Shown: positions 13,257 to 21,140 of the stretch, one piece after another
Position numbering within the stretch: the first letter of the stretch is position 1
Layout: each line of letters starts with the position of its first letter
Source of the DNA: Deinococcus rubellus
GTDB taxonomy: Bacteria > Deinococcota > Deinococci > Deinococcales > Deinococcaceae
Assembly (NCBI RefSeq): GCF_025244745.1
Contig: NZ_CP104213.1
Location: 358,501-422,500 of the forward strand
Reading direction: 5' to 3'
DNA: 64,000 nucleotides
Notes under the pieces: generated by a model
Database searches by the model: none
Seen by the model: only the letters and a program-made list of their open reading frames with translations
What the model was told of the DNA's origin: nothing
Made by a program: the position numbers and the translations under genes

Positions 13257-13668
13257 GTTGTGTTGTTCCTCCTGCCTGCGAGTATGAATTGAAGACAGCT
13301 GTAAGTCAATATGAGCAGCAGCAGCCAGAAGCAAGACAGTAATTTTTCTTATAAATACCAACTCAATACCCAGCTCTCTCTGCACGACCGATCAGGTTTT
13401 ACAGGGCCTGGCACAGTTTCAGACTTCCAAAGAGGGCAGGAAGTCAGTCTATATCGGCGGAAATGAACGGTGGAGGTCGCTTGCTTTCTGCACTGCGGAG
13501 CCTGTTTGGTCTCTCCGTTCACGGAAAATGTAGAAAATCCCTTCCAGCCCGCCAATACCGAGTGGGGAAATTGATGGGAAGCTGTTGGACTCGCTCCTGT
13601 GTCGGTGCGGGAGCTTCCTCAACGACGGGTGGACGATCTGGAATGACAGATTCAGGAAAGAGTCTGCC
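13257..13668. other. Intergenic stretch, 412 nt, no recognisable gene
   Basis: It lies between the 5' end of the basic hypothetical gene and the 3' end of the FAD dehydrogenase gene. The short ORFs here have no RBS and poor codon usage. I see no RNA gene or strong hairpin. Confidence 0.5.
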
Positions 13669-15327
13669 CTAGCCTGCCTGAGCGGCGGCCCGCCCGGCCA
13701 CCCGTCCGCTGAACAGACAGCCGCCCAGGAAGGTGCCCTCCAGCGAGCGGTAACCGTGAAGGCCGCCGCCACCGAAGCCTGCCACCTCGCCCGCCGCATA
13801 CAGGCCCGGTATCACCGCGCCGCCGGGTGCGAGAACCCGTGCGCTCAGATCGGTCTCCAGGCCGCCCAGCGACTTTCGGGTCAGGACATTCATTCGGACG
13901 GCAATGAGGGGGCCGTCCGCCGGGTCGAGGATCGGGGCGGGCCGTGCCACCCGCGTCAGGCGCTCGCTCAGCAGGGTGCGGGCTGATCTGACGAGGGCGA
14001 GTTGCGTGTCCTTGCCGACCTCGTTGACAGTCTGGGCGTCGCGGGCCTCGATCTCGCGCCGCAGCGTCTGTTCATCCACGGCGGCGTTGCCGATCAGGTC
14101 GTTCATACCGCGCACCAGGCCTTTGAGCGTCGACCGCACCACGAAGTCGGCTCCATGGTCCATGAAGGCCTGCACCGGGGCCTGCACGGCGCGGCCCACC
14201 CGCTGCAAGGTCAGGGCCAGGTCTCGGTTGGTCCAGTCGGGGTTTTGCTCGCTGCCCGACAACGCAAATTCCTTCTTGATGATGGCCCGGTTGAGCACGA
14301 ACCAGGTGTGGGGGTAGCCGTGCTGGGTGATGTGACTGAGCGTGCCGAGCGTGTCGAAGCCGGGATAGTGCGGGAACGGCAGCCGCCGCCCGCTGGGGTC
14401 GAGCCACAAGCTGCTCGGCCCCGGCAGCACCCGGATGCCGTGACTGGGCCAGACCGGATTCCAGTTGCGCAGCCCTTCGGTGTAGTGCCACATCCGGTCC
14501 GGGTTGATCAGGCTGGCCCCGGCCTGCTGGGCAGCGAGCTGCATCTGGCCGTCCACATGTGCAGGCACGCCACTCAGCATGAAGTCTGGAGCCGGGCCGA
14601 GGCGCTCGGTGGGCCAGTATTGCCGCACCAGATCGTGATTGCCGCCGATACCGCCGGACGTGAGGATGACTGCCCCTGCGCTGAACTCGAACTCGCCGGT
14701 GACCACCCGTGAACTGCGCTCACCGCGCGCTTCGGACGACGCTTCGAGCACCTCGCCGTGAACGCCGCTGACCCGCCCCGCCGTGAACTTCAGACCGCGC
14801 ACCCGGTGGCGAAAGGCGAACTGGATGTGCCCAGCCTGGGCGTGCTGGCGCACTCGGCGCTCGAACGGCTTGACAATACCAGGCCCGCTGCCCCAGACGA
14901 TGTGAAACCTCGGCACGCTGTTGCCAGGGCCAAGTGCGCCCTGCCCGCCGCGCTCGGCCCAGCCCACCGCCGGAAAGAAGCGCACGCCCTGGGCAGTCAG
15001 CCAGCGCCGTTTCTCGCCCGCCGCGAACTCCAGATACGCCTGCGCCCACTGACGCGGCCAGTGGTCCTCGGGCCGGTCAAAGCCCGCCGTCGTCATCCAG
15101 TCGCGGCGGGCCAGTTCGGGCGAGTCACGAATGCCCAGGCGGCGCTGCTCCGGCGAATCAATCAGAAAAAGCCCGCCGAGCGACCAGAAGGCCTGCCCGC
15201 CCAGGTTCTGCTCACCTTCCTGATCGAGCAGCAACACTCGCTTGCCCGCGTCGGCCACCTCGGCAGCGGCCACCAGCCCGGCCAGTCCGGCCCCCACCAC
15301 GATCACGTCGGCGTGCTGTGAATTCAT
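13669..15327 (-). CDS. FAD-binding dehydrogenase (fumarate reductase/KsdD-like flavoprotein)
   Basis: 552 residues. The N-terminus is a textbook dinucleotide fold (ADVIVVGAGLAGLVAAAEVA) followed by RVLLLDQEGEQNLGGQAFWS, the FAD-binding entry of the succinate dehydrogenase/fumarate reductase and 3-ketosteroid dehydrogenase superfamily. The C-terminus has the second FAD contact: GLYAAGEVAGFGGGGLHGYR and SLEGTFLGGCLFSGRVAG. In between are GAVILTSGGIGGNHDLVRQY and an Arg-rich substrate cap. The product should catalyse flavin-linked oxidation or reduction of a C-C bond, with unknown substrate. There is no signal peptide, haem domain or iron-sulfur partner nearby. A TAAACT box 6 nt before the ATG suggests a leaderless mRNA. 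Confidence 0.8.
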   Translation of the reverse strand: MNSQHADVIVVGAGLAGLVAAAEVADAGKRVLLLDQEGEQNLGGQAFWSLGGLFLIDSPEQRRLGIRDSPELARRDWMTTAGFDRPEDHWPRQWAQAYLEFAAGEKRRWLTAQGVRFFPAVGWAERGGQGALGPGNSVPRFHIVWGSGPGIVKPFERRVRQHAQAGHIQFAFRHRVRGLKFTAGRVSGVHGEVLEASSEARGERSSRVVTGEFEFSAGAVILTSGGIGGNHDLVRQYWPTERLGPAPDFMLSGVPAHVDGQMQLAAQQAGASLINPDRMWHYTEGLRNWNPVWPSHGIRVLPGPSSLWLDPSGRRLPFPHYPGFDTLGTLSHITQHGYPHTWFVLNRAIIKKEFALSGSEQNPDWTNRDLALTLQRVGRAVQAPVQAFMDHGADFVVRSTLKGLVRGMNDLIGNAAVDEQTLRREIEARDAQTVNEVGKDTQLALVRSARTLLSERLTRVARPAPILDPADGPLIAVRMNVLTRKSLGGLETDLSARVLAPGGAVIPGLYAAGEVAGFGGGGLHGYRSLEGTFLGGCLFSGRVAGRAAAQAG

Positions 15328-15333
15328 GGACTG

Positions 15334-15339
15334 AGTTTA
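15334..15339 (-). promoter_or_regulatory. Candidate -10 box (TAAACT) of the FAD dehydrogenase gene
   Basis: TAAACT on the minus strand lies 6 nt before the ATG at 15327; no ribosome-binding site fits in between. Confidence 0.45.
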
Positions 15340-15381
15340 AGGGATACGACTCTCGGACGATCTCGAGCCAGTGGCCCGCTG

Positions 15382-15585
15382 TCAGGCCTGTGAGCTGTCG
15401 GTGGTGCTGTCATCGGCGTTTGGATTTTGCCCGTCGCCCTCTTCCTGGCTTGTGGCGGTATTGAGCAGCACGCTGCCGAAGCTCTCTTTCCTCTCGTGCT
15501 TGTCAGTGCGGCCCACGTCGGTTCGGCTCTGAGTATCGTCGGAGAGGCCGACCAGCGGGGTGGTGTCACTGCATTTGTCAGTTAT
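15382..15585 (-). pseudogene. Tandem paralogue of the 85-aa acidic protein, apparent start codon ATA
   Basis: Read from 15585, the frame is ATA-ACT-GAC..., encoding TDKCSDTTPLVGLSDDT at the front and DDSTTDSSQA at the end before TGA. This aligns with the neighbouring intact gene (MTDPLDDNTPLVGITEDD ... TTDNSQA), so ATA stands where the other copy has ATG. No alternative ATG/GTG/TTG exists in frame before the conserved block, and the GGAGA just upstream is too close for a normal start. The middle is shorter and diverged. It is best read as a decaying duplicate, though a rare non-canonical start cannot be excluded. Confidence 0.55.
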
Positions 15586-15654
15586 TCTCCACAGTGACGC
15601 GCTGCTCCCAGGCCCAGGTTCGGGTCAGGTTGAGCGGCGTTTAGAAAGCAGTTT

Positions 15655-15912
15655 TTATGCCTGCGAGTTGTCGGTGGTGCCTTCGTCGGCGTCAGCGTCA
15701 GCGTGGCCTGCTCCGTCAACCGACTGACCCGATAGCGTTTCAATGAAACTGGTGGCGAGACTCGGCACATCGCCTCGCCGGGTGGCCGCGTCGTCTACCG
15801 GCTGCGGGTGAACCAGGCGGCCCAGCAGGGTGTTCTGGTCGGTGGGGGCTGGGCGTGAGTCGTCCTCGGTAATGCCGACCAGCGGGGTGTTGTCGTCGAG
15901 GGGGTCAGTCAT
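15655..15912 (-). CDS. Small acidic hypothetical protein
   Basis: 85 residues, no recognised domain, rich in Asp and Thr, with no membrane segment. The N-terminus MTDPLDDNTPLVGITEDD and the C-terminus TTDNSQA recur in the degraded paralogue immediately downstream on the same strand, which supports both being derived from a real gene. GGTAGG about 9 nt before the ATG may serve as a weak RBS. Function unknown; probably intrinsically disordered. Confidence 0.55.
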   Translation of the reverse strand: MTDPLDDNTPLVGITEDDSRPAPTDQNTLLGRLVHPQPVDDAATRRGDVPSLATSFIETLSGQSVDGAGHADADADEGTTDNSQA

Positions 15913-16005
15913 GTGTGCAGCCTACCGCTGACAGGCGACGTTCAGGTCTGCGTCCACTTGAGCAATCGTTGGGTCTGCAGTGACTGGGCCATCAGGCTGT
16001 CAGAC

Positions 16006-16030
16006 CAAAAAAAGACCGGATTGCTCCGGC
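16006..16030 (-). terminator. Rho-independent terminator of the FRPREDRG repeat gene
   Basis: On the minus strand CCGGA-GCAA-TCCGG (a GNRA tetraloop on a 5-bp stem plus a G.T pair) is followed by TCTTTTTTT. It lies 28 nt after the stop codon of the repeat protein. Confidence 0.8.
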
Positions 16031-16057
16031 CCAATGCTATTTCACTGATGACCAGCG

Positions 16058-17020
16058 TTACTTGTCGTCGCGGCGGCCCGAACCGCCCCAGCCCAGATCA
16101 CGGCGGGCGCGGGGCCGGAATTCGCCGCCGCCCTCGCTACCGCTTCCTGGTCGGGCGCTGCGGTCGCCTTGGTAGCTGCCGCCGCCCTGACTGCTTTGAC
16201 TACCCTGGGAAGCACCAGCACCCCGGTCTTCACGGGGACGGAAGCCGCCTTCACGGTTACCCTGGTAGCCGCCGCTGCTCTGCGCGCCCCGATCTTCACG
16301 CGGACGGAAGCCACCCTCGCGGTTGCCGCCTTCACGGTTACCCTGGTAGCCGCCGCTGCTCTGCGCGCCCCGATCTTCACGCGGACGGAAGCCACCCTCG
16401 CGGTTGCCGCCTTCACGGTTGCCCTGGTAGCCGCCGCTGCGCTCGCCCCGGTCCTCACGGGGCCGGAAGCTGCCTTCGCGGTTGCCCTGGTAGCCGCCGC
16501 TGCTCTGCGCGCCCCGGTCCTCACGGGGCCGGAAGCCACCCTCGCGGTTGCCCTGGTAGCCGCCGCTGCGCTCGCCACGGTCCTCGCGGGGTCGGAAGCC
16601 GCCCCGGTCATTGCCGCGTTCGCCCTGATCGCGGCTGCCCTGTTCTCTGCCGCCCTGCTCTTTGCTTGGGGCCGCGCCCTGGCCCTGGCTCTCGCGCAGT
16701 TCGCGCATCTCGCGCCGCAGCCCGCGAATTTCCTTGCTCTGCTCGTCGAGCGTGTCCTGCAACTTGCCCAGCATGGCGAACAACTGGCCCGCGTCAATGA
16801 AGTCTTCCTCGTCGCCCTCGGCCTCTTCGGCGTCGAGTTCGGCGTCCTCGTCGATTTCCTCGCCCTCCAGGTGGGGCAGAATGCTCATCACGGCTTCGGG
16901 AGCCTGCGGCGCGGCGCTGGCCTCGTGGCTCTGGGCCGATTCGCTCGGCGCTTCGGTGTGCTGTTCGGCGGCCATCTGCTCGGTCTGCGGCTCGCCCTCG
17001 GTCTGGTGCTGATCGGTCAT
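16058..17020 (-). CDS. Low-complexity FRPREDRG-repeat protein with acidic and coiled-coil N-terminus
   Basis: 320 residues in three parts. Residues ~1-75 are acidic and disordered (for example GEEIDEDAELDAEEAEGDEE). Residues ~80-115 are a predicted coiled coil (LGKLQDTLDEQSKEIRGLRR). The rest is Gly/Arg/Gln-rich with six copies of FRPREDRG separated by SGGYQGNREG spacers, plus a final FRPRARRD. The repeats are near-identical at DNA level, so copy number may vary between strains. Arg/Gly/Tyr-rich repeats of this kind resemble RGG RNA-binding or condensate-forming segments; function here is inference. ATG 17020 is preceded by AAAGGA; the in-frame TTG at 17047 is less likely. A terminator follows. 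Confidence 0.75.
   Translation of the reverse strand: MTDQHQTEGEPQTEQMAAEQHTEAPSESAQSHEASAAPQAPEAVMSILPHLEGEEIDEDAELDAEEAEGDEEDFIDAGQLFAMLGKLQDTLDEQSKEIRGLRREMRELRESQGQGAAPSKEQGGREQGSRDQGERGNDRGGFRPREDRGERSGGYQGNREGGFRPREDRGAQSSGGYQGNREGSFRPREDRGERSGGYQGNREGGNREGGFRPREDRGAQSSGGYQGNREGGNREGGFRPREDRGAQSSGGYQGNREGGFRPREDRGAGASQGSQSSQGGGSYQGDRSARPGSGSEGGGEFRPRARRDLGWGGSGRRDDK
16210..16645. repeat. Tandem repeat tract encoding FRPREDRG units
   Basis: Units of roughly 55-75 nt repeat six times on the minus strand, with two alternating flavours after the shared core (DRGERSGG and DRGAQSSGG). All are in frame inside the low-complexity gene. Boundaries are approximate. Confidence 0.75.
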
Positions 17021-17103
17021 GGTATCGTTTGTCCTTTGCCCGGCCAAGCGGGTCTACCCCTTAGCGTATCACGCGCCAGGACTTCCGGGAGACCCCTGCC
17101 CGT

Positions 17104-17109
17104 TAGACT
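17104..17109 (+). promoter_or_regulatory. Candidate -10 box (TAGACT), leaderless type
   Basis: TAGACT ends 7 nt before the ATG at 17117. Confidence 0.45.
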
Positions 17110-17116
17110 GCACGGC

Positions 17117-17455
17117 ATGACCCAGCCCCCCAGAACCTCAGCCGCCAGCAGCGCCGGAAAAGCCATTGCCCCGGAAGACCGCGCCCGACTCGATCAGGTG
17201 TTCATGCAGGTGATGCTCGACACCCAGGCACAGGTTCAGCAAAGTCGCCCGGTGCAGCCGGGGAACCTCGCCGCCATGTTTCACAAGGAGCAGGTCTCGG
17301 AAGCGCTTCAGGGCTGCGCCATGCTGATTGCGGGCTGGAACCAGAACCGCATCGATGAGGCCGGAACCCTCAGATCGCTGCGGGCGCTGCGGGCGCTGGA
17401 ATTGCCGGAGCTGGCCGGGCGCATCGAGAAGTTGGCCGACATAGACGCGGCTTAA
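17117..17455 (+). CDS. Hypothetical helical protein
   Basis: 112 residues, no recognised domain. The first ~20 residues are Ser/Ala/Pro-rich, then amphipathic helices (ARLDQVFMQVMLDTQAQVQQ, and LRSLRALRALELPELAGRIE at the end). No signal peptide or membrane segment. The stop codon overlaps the stop of the convergent HAD gene by 4 nt. The position of the TAGACT box supports the chosen ATG. Confidence 0.6.
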   Translation: MTQPPRTSAASSAGKAIAPEDRARLDQVFMQVMLDTQAQVQQSRPVQPGNLAAMFHKEQVSEALQGCAMLIAGWNQNRIDEAGTLRSLRALRALELPELAGRIEKLADIDAA

Positions 17456-18063
17456 ATTGAGGGCTGAGCTGAGAGCGGTAGTTCCATCACGGCCCTGAAC
17501 TGCGCCGCATCCATGAACAGGTGCGCCTGCCAGCCTGCCCCGGCAGCGGCGTCCACGTTGGCCTGAACGTCGTCCCAAAACATGATCTGCGCGGGTGGGA
17601 TGTTCAGACGGCGCGTGACTTCAACAAAATAAGGCGCGTCGGGCTTGCGTGCGCCGATGCTGGCACTCGAGAACTCACCGTCCACCAGCTCGCCCAGCTT
17701 CATCTCTTCCAGCAGATACCGGACGCGGTGACGTTCCTGATTGGTGGCGAGGAAGGTGGGCCAGCCCAGCGCCCGCAGTTCGCGCACGGCGGTCAGAATG
17801 GGCAGGTTGGGGTGGTTCTCGCTGCCGAACCATTCGAGGAGAAATTGCTCCAGTGTGTCCGCGTATCCGAAGCGCTCCAGGTACGGCGGCAATACGTCGC
17901 GCAGATCCAGACGGCCACAGCTGGCGTCAACGAAGGGCCCAGAGAAGAACTCGGCGGCCACTTCGGGATGGTCCCTGAACAGGCGCTGACCGAACATCTC
18001 CGGCGGCGTCACCAGCACCCCGTCCACATCCAGTAGCAGCACGCGGCCACCCGCTTCAGTCAT
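17452..18063 (-). CDS. HAD-superfamily hydrolase
   Basis: 203 residues. Motif I is VLLLDVDGVLV with both catalytic aspartates; motif II is FLATNQE; motif III lysine sits in SIGARKPDAPYF; motif IV is MFWDDVQANVDAAAGAGWQA. It has the size and helical cap expected of phosphoglycolate- or YihX-like small phosphatases; substrate unknown. ATG 18063 is chosen because it overlaps the upstream MFS stop by 8 nt, suggesting translational coupling; the frame is open to 18093 but inside the MFS gene. Confidence 0.82.
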   Translation of the reverse strand: MTEAGGRVLLLDVDGVLVTPPEMFGQRLFRDHPEVAAEFFSGPFVDASCGRLDLRDVLPPYLERFGYADTLEQFLLEWFGSENHPNLPILTAVRELRALGWPTFLATNQERHRVRYLLEEMKLGELVDGEFSSASIGARKPDAPYFVEVTRRLNIPPAQIMFWDDVQANVDAAAGAGWQAHLFMDAAQFRAVMELPLSAQPSI

Positions 18064-19486
18064 GGGCAGGGTCACTTGCCAAGTCTGGCGCACCCGCTTC
18101 GCTGCCCCCGTGCAGCCGCCCGGCCAGCAGCACCGTCAGGACGGCCAGCGCAATGGTCAGGCTGATCTGCCAGGGCACCCCCGCCGCCGTGCCGAGGGCC
18201 GCCACCAGCGCGCCGCCCAGACCTGCGCCCAGGGCGCTGCCGAGCATGTCGGAAAGTTGCAGCGTGCCGCTGACCTGTCCCTGCTGACCCGCCGGGGCGT
18301 GCTGCATGACGACCAGGGTGTGGGCCGGAAAGGCCAGTCCCATGCCCAGCGCCGCCAGTCCCCAGCAGCCCGCCGCCAGTGCCAGCGGCAGCGCCGGAAC
18401 GAGCAGCGCGGTAAGCAGGCCCGCCATGCCCAGTCCGATGGCCGCTGCGCCGAGGCGCACCACCTTCGGGCGTTGACGGCCCTGGGTGCGCTCGTCGAAG
18501 CGTGACTGCACGAAACTGGTGGCCGACCAGGTGAGCGCGCCTCCAGTCAGAAACAGCCCGGCGCTCAGCAGGCTCAGCCCGCGCAACTCCGCCAACCCCA
18601 GCGGCAGCAGCGACTCGGTGCCGAAAAAGGCGAAGGCCAGCAGAAAACGGGTGGCGTACCCGGCGCTCAGTGGGGTGCCGGTCCGCCAGACCCGTGCCGG
18701 AAAGAGCCGCCCCAGCGCCGGAACCGCGATCAGCGCGCCCAGGAGCAGCCCCAGGCTGCCCAGCCCCAACGCTCCGAGAGAGCGCCCCTGCCCCAGTTCG
18801 GTGAGGCCCGTCAGCCCCAGTGAGGTGCCCAGGGCCGCCAGCACCACCGCGCCCAGGCGTGAGCGGTCGAGCGGGGTGCCTGCGCCGCGCAGCTTGACGA
18901 GTTGCGGCAGCATCAGCGCCCCGGCCAGGCCGACCAGCGGCAGCAGGCCCAGAAAGACCCCGCGCCACGACCACTGCTGCGTAATGAAGCTCGACAGCGC
19001 CGGGCCGAGCAGCGCGGGCAGCACCCAGGCGCTGCTGAGCAGGGCCAGCATGCGGGCGCGCATGGCGTCGGGGTAGGCGGTGTTGATGACCAGATAGGCC
19101 GCCGCCAGCAGCCCGCCGCCGCCCAGCCCCTGCACCACCCGCCCGCCGATCAGCACCGCCATGCTCGGCGCGAGGCCTGCCACCACCAGACCGGCGGCAA
19201 ACAGCAGCAGCGCGATCAGTGCGGGCCGGGCCGGGCCGTCGCGGTCGGCCAGCGCGCCCAGCCCCACCGTGCCGACCATGAAGCCCATGAAAAAGGCGCT
19301 CAGCGGCCAGCCGTAGAGCTTCAGGCCATTCAGCTCGCGGGCCACGGCGGGCAGGGCGGTGGCCACCGCCAGCGACTCGAAGGCGATGATCAGTACGCCC
19401 AGTAGCAGGCCGGTGCTCAGCGGACGCCGCGCCGGGGAAAAGGGGCTGAGCGACTCCGGCGCGCTGGCGAGCGGGGAAGCGCTCAA
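18056..19486 (-). CDS. MFS transporter (drug:H+ antiporter-like, about 14 TM)
   Basis: 476 residues, hydrophobic throughout. After a polar N-terminus the first helix reads LLLGVLIIAFESLAVATALP, followed by LSAFFMGFMVGTVGLGALAD, which resembles the loop-2 region of MFS pumps, and GGRVVQGLGGGGLLAAAYLV, resembling motif C-like segments of the DHA2/EmrB branch. The TTG start at 19486 overlaps the stop of the upstream small gene (TTGA), and its own stop overlaps the HAD gene, so three genes are chained. Substrate unknown; efflux is the family norm. Confidence 0.82.
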   Translation of the reverse strand: MSASPLASAPESLSPFSPARRPLSTGLLLGVLIIAFESLAVATALPAVARELNGLKLYGWPLSAFFMGFMVGTVGLGALADRDGPARPALIALLLFAAGLVVAGLAPSMAVLIGGRVVQGLGGGGLLAAAYLVINTAYPDAMRARMLALLSSAWVLPALLGPALSSFITQQWSWRGVFLGLLPLVGLAGALMLPQLVKLRGAGTPLDRSRLGAVVLAALGTSLGLTGLTELGQGRSLGALGLGSLGLLLGALIAVPALGRLFPARVWRTGTPLSAGYATRFLLAFAFFGTESLLPLGLAELRGLSLLSAGLFLTGGALTWSATSFVQSRFDERTQGRQRPKVVRLGAAAIGLGMAGLLTALLVPALPLALAAGCWGLAALGMGLAFPAHTLVVMQHAPAGQQGQVSGTLQLSDMLGSALGAGLGGALVAALGTAAGVPWQISLTIALAVLTVLLAGRLHGGSEAGAPDLASDPAHD

Positions 19487-19821
19487 GGCTGCGCCGTCTG
19501 GGCATTGGCGGGGTCGGGGTCCGGCTCAGACTCCAGCAGCGCCCGCAGCGCCGCCTCGATGCCGCGCCCGCGCCAGCCACTCTCCAGCTCCGCCACTTCT
19601 GGACAATCGGCGCTTCCGGCGGGCCATCGCAGCGCCGCGCCAATGATCTTGCCGCCCGCCACCGCTACCGCACCCGCCTTCAGGTCAGCGAGGTGGTGGG
19701 TTACGAGCTGGGCGGCGAACAGAGACTTGAGACGGGCTTCCACCGACGGGGCGGGCGGCAGGGGCAAGCGCGAGACGCGCACGCGGGCGGGCAGGGGAGG
19801 TGCGGAGGAAGGAGCAGACAT
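19483..19821 (-). CDS. Hypothetical protein, possibly GNAT-like
   Basis: 112 residues from ATG 19821 (GGAGG-like sequence upstream). The central part GAVAVAGGKIIGAALRW followed by VAELESGWRGRGIEAALRAL resembles strand 4 and the acetyl-CoA loop (RGxGI) of a GNAT N-acetyltransferase, but the protein is too short for a complete fold. Its stop overlaps the MFS start. The assignment is tentative. Confidence 0.45.
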   Translation of the reverse strand: MSAPSSAPPLPARVRVSRLPLPPAPSVEARLKSLFAAQLVTHHLADLKAGAVAVAGGKIIGAALRWPAGSADCPEVAELESGWRGRGIEAALRALLESEPDPDPANAQTAQP

Positions 19822-19922
19822 GATCCGAGTGTAGGTCAGGGGCAGCCCAGTACTGCAAGGCACGTTCCCAAATTTCTCCCGGCAGGTGTACGTGGTTTCA
19901 CCGCGCGGTAGGTGACTCCCGC

Positions 19923-19928
19923 TAGAAT
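19923..19928 (+). promoter_or_regulatory. Candidate -10 box (TAGAAT), decides the start of the next gene
   Basis: TAGAAT ends 7 nt before ATG 19936 but overlaps the alternative ATG at 19927, so the later ATG is favoured. Confidence 0.45.
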
Positions 19929-19935
19929 GCCGGTC

Positions 19936-20238
19936 ATGATCGCCGAGAAGTCAATCGGCTGGCGGGTGCTGAGCGTCCTGCTGCGGACCCTGCTGTGGCT
20001 GCTGGGCGCTGTGCTGGCTGCCCTGGCCCTGGGGGCGTTCGCCAGCCTCAATCCGGCTGCGCCGACCTGGATGCGGACCCTCAGCGCCCTGGAAGGCGTA
20101 CTGCAAGGTCGCCTGTTTCACGGCGCTGGCCTGCTGGGAGCCTACCCGCGTGGCCTGACCGAAGCGCTGCTCGCGGCCCTGGCCGTTTTCCTGGCCGCTC
20201 TACCGGAAGCGCGCCGAAGCGTGCCGAAGCACCTGTGA
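19936..20238 (+). CDS. Small membrane protein, unknown function
   Basis: 100 residues with two hydrophobic segments, VLLRTLLWLLGAVLAALALG near the N-terminus and LTEALLAALAVFLAALP near the C-terminus. There is no recognised family. The TGA overlaps the GTG start of the CDP-alcohol phosphotransferase gene, so it may work with that enzyme in phospholipid synthesis; that is inference from coupling only. Confidence 0.55.
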   Translation: MIAEKSIGWRVLSVLLRTLLWLLGAVLAALALGAFASLNPAAPTWMRTLSALEGVLQGRLFHGAGLLGAYPRGLTEALLAALAVFLAALPEARRSVPKHL

Positions 20239-21140
20239 ATTCCACTCCCGCCACCAGGCCAGGAACCGCCGAGTCAGGAACCATCGGTCTGGCCCAGACC
20301 CGCAAGGCCCGGCCAGCCGACGAGTGGGCCGCCGAGCGGGTCTTCCGGCCACTGGCGCAGCTTCTGGTGGCTCCAGCGGCGCGCCTGAAGTTCAAGCCCA
20401 CCCAGATCGTGCTGTTTCACACTGGGCTGGTGCTGCTCTCAGCCTGGCAGGTGCGGCGCGGCAATGTTCTCGCGCCTGCCGCGCTGCTGCAACTCAAGAC
20501 TGTGCTCGACAACCTCGATGGCCAGCTGGCCCGCGCCACCGACCAGACCACCCTGACTGGGCGCTACCTCGACAGTGAGCTGGACGTGCTGGGCAATCTG
20601 GTGCTACTGAGCGCCGTTCACGGTCCGCTGCTGGGGGCCAGCGCCAATGTGCTGCTGAGCCTGATTCTGAGTACCGATTACCTGTGGGAGCGCGACTACC
20701 GGGCGGCCAGGGGCGAAACCTTCCGCGCTCCGGCGGCCCAGGGCGGCGACAATCCCAGGCTACTGAGCGCACTCGAAGCGGTCTACAACGGCTATTTCGT
20801 GCCGCAGGAACACGGGCTCAACCGGGTGTTCGAGGCGCGGCTGAGGCGGGCGGCGGGCGGCGACCCTGGCCCGCTTGACCGCCAGCGCTACACGCCGCTG
20901 CCCGCGCTGACGCTCAGCGCCAACCTGGGCCTCAGTAGCCAGCTGGCACTGTTCGGGGGGCTACTGCTTCTCAAGCGTCCGCACTGGTACGGGCCGTCGC
21001 TGCTGCTGCAAGCCGCCGCTTTGATGGGCGCTCAGCTCTGGCGCGAGGAGCAGGTGCGGGCTGGGCGGGTCGCTGACCTCGGCATCTCCAGCCCCAGCAC
21101 ATCCGGTTTCACACCTCCGGGTACACCTTCAGCTCGGTGA
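20235..21140 (+). CDS. CDP-alcohol phosphatidyltransferase family protein
   Basis: 301 residues. The family signature D-x2-DG-x2-AR-x8-G-x3-D-x3-D is complete in DNLDGQLARATDQTTLTGRY followed by LDSELD. These aspartates bind the metal and the CDP-activated lipid, and the final one is the catalytic base. The enzyme transfers a phosphatidyl (or related) group from a CDP-lipid to an alcohol at the membrane. It is longer than PgsA-type enzymes, with an extra C-terminal membrane part (LGLSSQLALFGGLLLL). GTG 20235 is chosen for the 4-nt overlap with the upstream gene. Its 3' end overlaps the convergent SDR gene by 32 nt. The alcohol acceptor is unknown. Confidence 0.85.
   Translation: MNSTPATRPGTAESGTIGLAQTRKARPADEWAAERVFRPLAQLLVAPAARLKFKPTQIVLFHTGLVLLSAWQVRRGNVLAPAALLQLKTVLDNLDGQLARATDQTTLTGRYLDSELDVLGNLVLLSAVHGPLLGASANVLLSLILSTDYLWERDYRAARGETFRAPAAQGGDNPRLLSALEAVYNGYFVPQEHGLNRVFEARLRRAAGGDPGPLDRQRYTPLPALTLSANLGLSSQLALFGGLLLLKRPHWYGPSLLLQAAALMGAQLWREEQVRAGRVADLGISSPSTSGFTPPGTPSAR

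Noticed and set aside
13463..13672. 69-codon plus-strand ORF in the gap before the FAD dehydrogenase
   Set aside because: No ribosome site, no domain, and Cys/Arg/Ser composition typical of non-coding frames.
16210..16645. Regular repeats that might be taken for a CRISPR array
   Set aside because: The repeats are in frame, have no unique spacers of constant length and encode FRPREDRG units; no cas genes are near.
18072..19643. 523-codon minus-strand ORF overlapping the MFS gene in another frame
   Set aside because: Arg/Gly-rich shadow; the MFS frame has clear membrane helices and coupled start/stop overlaps.
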